Under the pieces are notes generated by a model. The model searched no databases, was not told where the DNA came from, and saw nothing but the letters and a program-made list of their open reading frames with translations. From Metopolophium dirhodum (Eukaryota > Arthropoda > Insecta > Hemiptera > Aphididae), in the NCBI RefSeq assembly GCF_019925205.1, contig NC_083565.1, forward strand, positions 34,252,241 to 34,316,240: a stretch of 64,000 bases of DNA, in the 5' to 3' direction. The position numbers were made by a program, and so were the translations under genes. This document shows positions 56,727-64,000 of this stretch, piece after piece. Position 1 is the first letter of the stretch, and the number at the start of each line of letters is the position of its first letter.

Positions 56727-58826
56727 GTAAAAACAGATGTATCGAAAACAGATCTGTAAAACCAGTGAACGAATGGTGTTTATGTGAGAAGTGCGTGAAT
56801 TTAAGTATTGATCGTGAGTGCGTTTGTTGTATTGAATTTAAAAATTTACAACAACTTTGTCCAGATAAAAAATGCATTACATTTAATAAATCATTTGTAA
56901 CGGTCGAAAATGAACCATCATTATCAAGGTAAAATAATATGCGATAGCGCGCTCCGTCCCGCGGGCATCTCTGCACACACCCAACACAAAATCTGCATAT
57001 CATTATAAACCACACACACACTATCACCGCTGCCTAGTACCCGTGGTCGAGTTTGACCGGCCGGCACTATGTCATTATCTGTAATATTCCAATGTATTAC
57101 AAATACCGGCCAATTACAACTCATTACCAAATGATTACCTAATATTGTTTTTTTTCCGTGTGATGTGCGACGAGTCCGACGCTCGTATCTAAGCGTTTAC
57201 TTTAATTTTGCCTCTCTGCCGGAGCGAGTAGATACACCGCTTCACCGAGGACGTCCTGGTGATGATGCTCGGACACACACACACGCCCAGAATTCGGTAA
57301 CATTATTATTATAATGATTTTTTGATGATTTATACTACACCTTGGCCGGTATTTTGTGTTTTGTTACGTGTATAGTACCTACGGTAGTGTACTACGTGTA
57401 TTATTATTATTATTGGTATTATTATTTATGTACGCCGGTAACCACATAGGTACCGTGCAAGTACCCTGCGAAAATGCAGTTGTTATGATTATTATGTATG
57501 TGTTTTTTTTAAGGTGACCTTTTTATTTGCGGCAAAGTTTTTATGCCGATATTGCTTTTCTTGGCCATAATTTAATTATTGTTTTTGTTTTTACCATAAA
57601 TATTAAAATAAATATACCTGTAGATCCCCATCAAATACCTTTATTATTTGTTTTTCCCAATTTCATTTTATTTTAAAAATCCCACACACTCCGATTTCCG
57701 AATCTCGGCTGTGGGTTGGCGGCCTTATTACCACTGAAGTTTCTCGTCAACGTACGCTCCACGCCGAATCTGGGCAAGCTACCGTGTGAGACGTTACACA
57801 TTTTCTAAAATTGTATTGGATGAAGAAATTTTAAATATTACACGAGAGCAAATTATCGTTAAAACTAAGAATTGAAAAAAACGTAACAACTTACTTATGC
57901 TGGATAACAAAATATGGAGGTTTATCTGTTATAAACAATTTACTCACTGGGTATACTCGTGATCCAAACTTGGTAAAGGTTGGTAACTCTAAATTCATAA
58001 ATCTATATTAAACAAACTAGGTACATAGGTATATATTTATGGACATTATAGAACAAAAAATATTATAGATATACCTAATAAATAATATGTATATTATCTG
58101 AATACTTAAAAGTATTGTATTATTTAAAAAAAAACCTATTTTTTTAATAAAAATAAAATGCTACCTGGGTATACTCGTGGTCCAAACTTGGTAAAGGTTG
58201 GTAACTCTTAATTCATAAACCTATATTAAACAAACTAGGTACATAGTAGGGTGATGCTTATATGGGCAAATACATTTTTTCTTCAATTTGTTTGAGGGCA
58301 CCTCGTAATTATTTTTTTTGAATTTTTTTTAAAGGTCGCTACCAGGAATTTAAAATTGATAAATTTCTAAAAAATTTAATTGTTTGTATATTTTATTATC
58401 TAGTATAATTTTTACATATAAGGTAGGTATTATTATTTTAATAAGCTATGTTATAATTACATTCTATAAGTATTTACATTATAATAAGTACATAGGTATA
58501 TATTTATGGACATTAAAAAACAAAAATATTATAGATATACCTAATAAATAATATGTATATTATCTGAATACTTAAAAGTATTGTATTAGTTTTAAAAAAC
58601 CTATTTTTTTAATAAAAATAAAAAAAAATGCTACCTATGTCCTATGGACCTAAGATAAATAAAAACAAGTTTTTAATAAATAATATTGTTTTGTAAAATG
58701 TTATAATTATTTGTATGTGTACGAGTGATAATACCATCATGTGTTGTGCACAAAATCAAGGAAACTTATCCAGAGAGCAATGGAAATTACGTAGGATTCA
58801 AAGATTCTAATGTTCTACCATCATAA
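56727..58826 (+). pseudogene. P2X7 intracellular-domain-like gene, disrupted
   Basis: Three pieces follow the order of the P2X7 intracellular (P2RX7_C-type) domain, which in invertebrates often occurs outside ion channels. Piece 1 (56727-56928, bounded by TTTTCAG and AAG/GTAAAA): NEWCLCEKCVNLSIDRECVC, then Cys-rich to CITFNKSFV, the zinc-coordinating part. Piece 2 (~57801-57985): VLDEEILNITREQI, a stop, then IWRFICYKQFTHWVYS, TGA at 57960, SKLGKG. Piece 3 (58719-58826): VRVIIPSCVVHKIKETYPES, ending TAA. Piece 2's end is repeated at 58165-58190 with TGG instead of TGA. No channel part is visible. The function of stand-alone versions is unknown. The acceptor for piece 3 was not found. Confidence 0.65.
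57947..58635. repeat. Composite local duplication (A-B-A-x-B)
   Basis: Unit A (57947-58027, starting CTGGGTATACTCGTG) recurs at ~58165-58245. Unit B (58021-58166, starting GTACATAGGTATATATTT and ending AATGCTACCT) recurs at 58488-58635. Copies are nearly identical, with AT-run length differences, so the duplication is recent. It interrupts the P2X7-like gene. Confidence 0.88.
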
Positions 58827-59029
58827 ATCATTTTCTGTATTAATGAACAATATAATTTTAATTATATAACTGTTTTACAACTTTTATTTTTTTTTTGACA
58901 GTTTAAATTTAAATGTATATAACTACTATTTCCAGGTACTAAAAAATATAGCAATACAAATTGTACATTTTGTTTTCCACATACAATTAAAGTTTCAATT
59001 ATTGGACAAAGAATATATCGATTTTAAAT
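58827..59029. other. Spacer
   Basis: AT-rich, nothing recognised. Confidence 0.3.
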
Positions 59030-59640
59030 GATTTGTTTTATTCGTGAAGTTTCTATCTCATTTGCAATATTATTCATTTTGTTTTACATTACTTTAATAA
59101 ATTCTTCGAAGTGAATTATTGAAAGCTTATGATACTCAGATTTTGAATGACGATTAAAACGTTTAATGGCACCCTTCTATTTTGTAAAAAGTTTTATAAT
59201 CAGAGCACCAAATTTTTGATGAATCCCTTTACCAACACTGTTATTGGTAAATATTACACAGCATTTACACAGGGCACCTTGCACTTTTTCGGAGTAAACA
59301 AGCCAAGGAAAACGGTTTAACCAATCTAATTGAAATTTCAGCCGCCTTTGTTGTTTAATGGGAATTTGGTAATTTGGATGGTGTCCATGGATTTTTTAAT
59401 AACTCGTATTGTTTTGTATCATTTCTATTATTAGTAGCTGATAAAAATAATCCAATATCCAGAAAATAATTTTTTAACGATTCATTGTCTATATTTGTAT
59501 CAAGTTTGGTACATCAATTTTGGTTGCAATATTTTCAATATTACTCGATTCATTTTCAATTTCTTCGTTATTTAAAATTTTTTTTACACAAAAATTGAAT
59601 AATGATGGTTGATCACTATTCCTTTTCATTATAAAAAAAA
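59030..59640 (-). pseudogene. hAT-type (TTF zinc finger) transposase N-terminus
   Basis: Minus-strand reading from ~59638 starts MKRNSDQPSLFNF. It includes a TTF-type zinc finger region, LNRFPWLVYSEKVQGALCKC followed by CVIFTNN, then GKGIHQKFGALI and a HSKSEYHKLSI motif. These mark the N-terminal part of ZMYM1/TTF-type hAT proteins, the same broad group as 9786-12191. It has several stops and ends before the catalytic region. A poly-A run adjoins its start. Confidence 0.75.
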
Positions 59641-60300
59641 AAAAAATATTTAATATTTAATAAAATTGGTTTTATTAATCAGTTTTCATAAGTTAGATCT
59701 CGAAAAAATAACCATAACACTATCGCACTCGTATATTATAAGTTATAACGATTCAAATACCGAACACAGACTAAAACTAAACGATCGTCATCGTTTAATA
59801 ATTATTATAGTTTAACAATTATTCAATAGACATTTTTAGTGACCGATCGAGTACGGAAATAAGATAAGATAAGATTATCCACAAAATATGAGTTTTCTAG
59901 GTATTTCGCAAATCGCAATTATCCAGTTCTGTGTTCGTGCGTAGTTCTCAGTAATCTCCTCGATCATTCAACTATAATACTATATAGGTATATACTTGTA
60001 TTTCATACCTGACTAATAAACAGAGAAAAACAGTCAACAGCTAATTATAAAAATATTTTATAATAATAGGAGTATAATAAATTTGACTTAATTTTCAAAG
60101 AAATTATTTGGGGGGGAGGGGTTGAACCCTCAACCCTCCCCTCTGTATATGTGACTACCATCACTACGATTTTGTTGGTTCAAAATGAGTTTTTATTGTA
60201 TATTTTAAAAGGCTCTTATTCCCCAATAGGATTTTTATTTAAATTATTGTTGTGGTCAATAATTGCCAAAATTGATCGAATATACATACCGTTGTATTTC
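59641..60300. other. Spacer with GC hairpin
   Basis: GGGGAGGGGTTGA followed by TCAACCCTCCCC (60110-60140) forms a 12 bp hairpin. No gene recognised. Confidence 0.4.
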
Positions 60301-61640
60301 AAATGAATTATTTTAGGCATATATTTAAGTCTGACATTATGGTATGACTCTAGTCTCTCTGTATGAATAAAATGTTTAGCATGTGCCAAGTCTTTTATAA
60401 AATCTTTAGCTGTGATTATTTTTTTTAGAGCATCGTAAGATTCACTATTTTGATTTATCCAAAGTTGATTGTGTATTGTTCATCATATTTTGATAGTGGT
60501 GCATGTTCACATTTTACTAATTCACTATCATCAACCCATTCGTGTTCGTGTATATTTCTAATATGCTTCAAAATAGAAATAAATTTCTTCACATACAAAT
60601 CTCCGTCGCCATGGCATGTTTGCGCAGACCACCATAAATGGTCGCTAATACTGGTTTTCCACAAAAACGCATCCAGATATTTTTTGTCTAATGTTTTCAT
60701 GCGTTTCATTAAACTTTTAGTAATATGCCATATGTCGAACTCATGTTCAATATTCGAATGATTTATTCTCATGTCACATCGAATACCCTTATGTAAGAAA
60801 AATCAATGGTTTTTTTGCAATTGTCTTCATTAATTAATTCGTTAAGCAACGATCCACAAGCATAACGTTCTAAATCACCTTAAACCATTAATTTTTGAAC
60901 TAATTTGAAACCAATTATTTTTTCAGTCTTCAAGTCCATGATTTAATAAGTACAATATTTTGCACAGAATCCAGGTGAGTCAAATTGTCCATCGCTTGCA
61001 AGACAAATTCTATTAGACCCATTTTTAAGTTCTTCTAAATTTCTTTTTCCTTTTCCCATACTTTACAAATAACTGGCCCAATATAAAGTTTTAAAAATTT
61101 ATCATATTATATAGTTCTCGTAAAAAAATTAAGTTTCAAAGTATTACAAAATGCAGTAATTTGATTGAAAAGAATTCCCGACAGTTTTCATGAAGCAGCT
61201 ATTAATATATTACCTTCTGGTTGTTTACCATTCTTTTTTTGAGAATTCCATTGTAATGTATGTCCTTTTTCACATTTGGTTGTAATTGAGAGTAACGCAC
61301 CTTGAAGATAATGTTTTTTTGCCACTACGGAAGAAGAACATTTAAAGCACGTGTCAAATAATTCAGATAAACACTCCCAAAATATTATAATAAAGCACGA
61401 ATTACTACAATTTTGTTTGAATTATCTGTAAGTTGTTTGTCATTATGATTACTTTCAGAAAATTCCTCAAACTCTTCATCTTCTTCGGACAAATTATCTT
61501 CTGATGGCAGGTCAAGCGATAATTCATTTACGTTATCATGACGTAAATAGTCATTTTCGATGTCACATTGTATACCGACATCATTTGTACCAAATTTTAT
61601 TTTTTTTTGAGTTTATTGTACTTGTAGAAGAGTTATAAAA
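60301..61640 (-). pseudogene. Transposase-like gene of uncertain superfamily
   Basis: Minus-strand pieces read in order. An N-terminal part (~61610-61450) reads GTNDVGIQCDIENDYL and is then acidic. Next comes LASDGQFDSPGFCAKYCTY (~61010-60950), then KTEKIIGFKLVQKL, then an intact 105-residue frame at 60455-60772 with EFDIWHITKSLMKRMKTLDK, ISDHLWWSAQTC and ECEH-like CEHAPLS. The order DG-x-DSPG, then (F)D-W-H, then W-x-SIxxHLWW is known to me from multi-copy transposon proteins of invertebrates; I suspect Kolobok-like but cannot confirm it. Stops occur throughout except in 60455-60772. Confidence 0.55.
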
Positions 61641-61674
61641 ACTGCCGTGACAGATTCACATTTTGTAATAAATG

Positions 61675-62971
61675 TTTCTGTACGGGCCGGAGTATATAAT
61701 AATAATATACGAGTCCGGACACCAAACTCCTTTTTTTTACGCCACTAACACCTAGGTCTAAAAAATATAAAATGGAGGACTAGCTGGTGTGTAGTGTTGT
61801 AATAGCTCGAACAGTAGTGGTCGGGATCGCCTAGCAAATACTGTCGGCTATGTAGTGCTTGTTGTGGATTATGTGTATTTGTGTATTAATATGTGTATGT
61901 ATGTGGGTGTGTGTACAATAAAACAAATAATAATAAAATGGTAACACGGTTTCTGGTAATAAGTTGCTGTTGTTGTATAATTCACAATAATAATAATAAT
62001 GACACAGATATATAATAAAATCACAGCAACACAATTGTATAAAAATATGATAGTAATAAATAATTAGTGCACGGCTCTTATAGTCAGCAGCATAAATAAT
62101 ATAATAATTAACAAAATAATAATGCACGACCCTTATGGCCTAACAGAATATATATAAATTGACCAGCTATTTAAGCTGTTAGATCGTGTAGAGGTAAGTA
62201 TGAAATATAAAAAGAACACGTGGCCCTTCTGGCACACGATACTATTATAATTAGAAGATATCCGCGGCCCTCATGGTTCAACAGATTCAATATATTATAA
62301 ATAAATAATAATATAATAATAAAAACTCACAGTTTGTGGAGCGCAGTCTAGCTAGCTGGTCCTGTGCTGAAAGATGATATAAAATAATACAAGGCAATGC
62401 TACAATAAATTAACAATAATATAATGATAAAAGGTGACGATTCACACACGTAAAATCTGGACAAATATAATAATAATGCCTTTATGGCTCACAGTAATAA
62501 AGGATGCGGTTGTGCCGATACGGCGACATATACTCGACGATTAACGCACACTCAGTAAAAAATAATAAATGAGTATTGCCCTTATGGCTCACAATGATAA
62601 AGAAAAAAAAATAATACAATTAATACGTATATAGGCTCGAGCCTGGTCACTGTCACGTTAAAAATTATAATATTGACCCTTTACCTTTAGAGTAGTATAC
62701 AATAAAAAATAGTTGACACACGTCGGTGTTCTCGGTAAGACGTACAAAACAGGACAGATTCACGGCGGCCGTGCTAAATAATATTCGCATAGACGGCGCG
62801 GCGGCGTGCGATAACGTTTAATCTACATATTATATAACTCACAAGACACATTCAATATGAAAATAAAACAATACAAATAAGGTGGTATGTGTGTGTGAGA
62901 CCAGCTGTCTTCAATGACCAGTGATAATTAAACTATAAAAATAATATTGTTGTTATGTTGCGGCGGCAACA
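61675..62971 (-). repeat. 3' LTR of a second BEL/Pao element
   Basis: On the minus strand it starts TGTTGCCGCCGCAACA at 62971, right after GGCGGGAGAA (a polypurine-like tract), and overlaps the pol stop. The distal end is placed tentatively at ..CAGAAACA (61675). Inside, GGCCATAAGGGTCGTGCA-like modules repeat at ~100 bp spacing: five or more copies across 62110-62600, seen on plus as CCCTTATGGC. Homologous to 41256-41779. Confidence 0.7.
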
Positions 62972-63369
62972 TTCTCCCGCCATTGAAAGCCTTGGATTTC
63001 AACAACTGGTAAGATGTCCTTATCAGTCGGTAGCCTACATAGTTTTATGACTGGACGGCGCATATGCGTCCCGTTTGCTGTTCTTAGTGTGGCAACGCGT
63101 ACTATACCATCAGAACCAGGATGTAGTTCCACAACTAGACCTAACTTCCACCAGGCTGGAGTCATACAGTCATCCTTTATAATTACAACATCGCCTTTTC
63201 CTAGCTGTGCGCTCTTACTCGTCCATTTGCCACGAATTTGGATCTGTGGTAGATACTCTTTTGACCAACGCTTCCAAAAAGTTTGCATCAAATTTTGTAC
63301 AAGTTGCCATCTACGCAGACCTTTGGGCTCTTCCTTAGTTATATCTGGTTCCCCCTCCAGGGACTCACC
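62953..63369 (-). pseudogene. pol: BEL/Pao pol C-terminus (DUF5641-like)
   Basis: Reads LRRWQLVQNLMQTFWKRWSK, EYLPQIQIRGKW, GDVVIIKDDCMTPAWWKLG, VVELHPGSDGIVRVATLRT and RRPVIKLCRLPT, the standard tail of BEL/Pao integrases. The frame is open from the LINE junction at 63369 to the stop at 62953 with no lesion. The rest of pol is either beyond the LINE insertion, outside the window, or lost. This is the domain missing from the element at 35157-40887. Confidence 0.88.
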
Positions 63370-64000
63370 TTGACGCGGTGAGGGGGCTTGAACGGTTGTC
63401 TGTCGACGCTAAGTGCTATGCCAACGGTGGTGAATTCCACCAGCAGGGTCACCCATGTTGGACAGGACGAAGTAGAGGAAAACCCGACCAAGAGTTCCCA
63501 AGGGCAGGGCGGGCTTTTTAGCCTCGGTTGGCAGCCGTCCTAGGAGAAGGATACTCCGAAATTAAACCAACAGAAGGTAACTGTAAATCCCCCTGGCGGT
63601 AGGGCTAAAACGCTGGTTAGAATTTACCACAAAAATCAACCATGGATAAAGATACTGAAAGTGTACCCCTGACCAAGGGCCCCACGGATTCAGGGGGGGG
63701 CCGTCCATAACTGGAATCAAGACTGGAAAATTGGAAACTGGAACAATCGATAAAGAAGGACACGGAAATAAAACAGAATCACTAACTGGCCAATCGGTGA
63801 GCGGAAGTCAACCCGCGAATGTTGACAGCACAGCAGATCTCAAAGGGACTCTGCAAGAGAAACTGATTGCCTCAGCGTCCAGCCAGATGTCCATTGTAAG
63901 CGAAGCATCGACGGAAGAAGCAAACGCTCGATTCTATAAGTATCTGCAACAAATATATGCGACGTCTAAAGAATTGGATGCAGAAGTGGCCTCCACTCCC
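63370..64000 (+). mobile_element. 5' end of a LINE inserted in BEL pol
   Basis: Homology to BEL pol stops at 63369. What follows is GC-rich, non-AT sequence: TTGACGCGGTGAGGGGGC, GGGTCACCCATGTTGGACAG and AAATCCCCCTGGCGGTAGGG, resembling structured 5' leaders of insect non-LTR elements. The clade is not decided. Confidence 0.55.
63642..64000 (+). CDS. LINE ORF1 N-terminus (partial)
   Basis: The ATG at 63642 opens MDKDTESVPLTKGPTDSGG. A run of eight Gs (63693-63700) shifts the frame to an early stop, but the +1-compensated frame is open to the window edge with no stop for about 100 codons. It is Ser/Thr/Gln-rich with SSQMSIVSEASTEEANARF and KYLQQIYATSKELDAEV, probably helical. The N-terminal disordered part of a LINE ORF1 protein would look like this. 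The G run may be a true indel or a sequencing error. The domain content lies beyond the window. Confidence 0.45.

Noticed and set aside
60110..60140. Helitron 3' hairpin
   Set aside because: A strong hairpin exists, but no CTRR end follows and no TC start or Rep/helicase sequence is near. The same holds for 12295-12315.
1..64000. CRISPR array or bacterial defence system
   Set aside because: No regularly spaced repeat-spacer structure or prokaryotic genes. The tandem repeats found are minisatellites or AT-rich repeats.

Overview
The window reads as insect DNA, most likely from an aphid (Hemiptera). It is AT-rich, genes carry short introns with GT..AG ends, and it is packed with hAT, piggyBac-like and PIF/Harbinger-like MITEs and Gypsy and BEL/Pao LTR retrotransposons. 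TATA/ACCTA-rich spacers of the kind common in aphid genomes also occur. The organism is inferred from repeat style only. No bacterial, plasmid or organellar features are visible.

Layout. 1-2,384: a ~380 bp direct duplication and a small two-exon gene with one internal stop. 2,385-9,785: a decayed Gypsy-type LTR element with gag, a deleted pol and an envelope-like remnant. 9,786-12,191: an intron-containing ZMYM1-like hAT gene in decay. 13,106-13,691 (minus): an HP1-like chromodomain/chromoshadow gene, the best-conserved cellular-type protein on the left side. 13,898-20,000: a TTAA-flanked MITE and a 5.6 kb hAT element with its broken transposase. 20,000-30,200: further DNA-transposon units, including a hAT element with a perfect 8 bp target duplication and a second one nested inside it, an ORF between direct repeats, and a Harbinger-type MITE whose empty site is present nearby. 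32,140-32,844 (minus): an intact 234-residue orphan ORF. 35,157-40,887 (minus): a BEL/Pao element with nearly identical LTRs, a tRNA-Tyr-type primer site and stop-ridden gag-pol. 44,730-46,530: a CpG-rich island with a candidate two-exon orphan gene. 47,387-50,715: a solo LTR, a Tigger/pogo-like pseudogene and a LINE 3' fragment. 51,352-55,481 (minus): a five-exon gene whose exons join in phase to encode an N-terminal THAP zinc finger and a C-terminal UBA-like helical domain. 56,727-58,826: exons of a P2X7-intracellular-domain-like gene broken up by local duplication. 59,030-64,000: two transposase pseudogenes, the 3' end of a second BEL/Pao element, and the 5' end of a LINE inserted in its pol.

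The genes do not form a pathway or operon. The window is mainly a record of successive insertions around a few host genes. The items most worth following are the THAP+UBA gene, the HP1-like paralogue, the two orphan genes and the P2X7-like exons.
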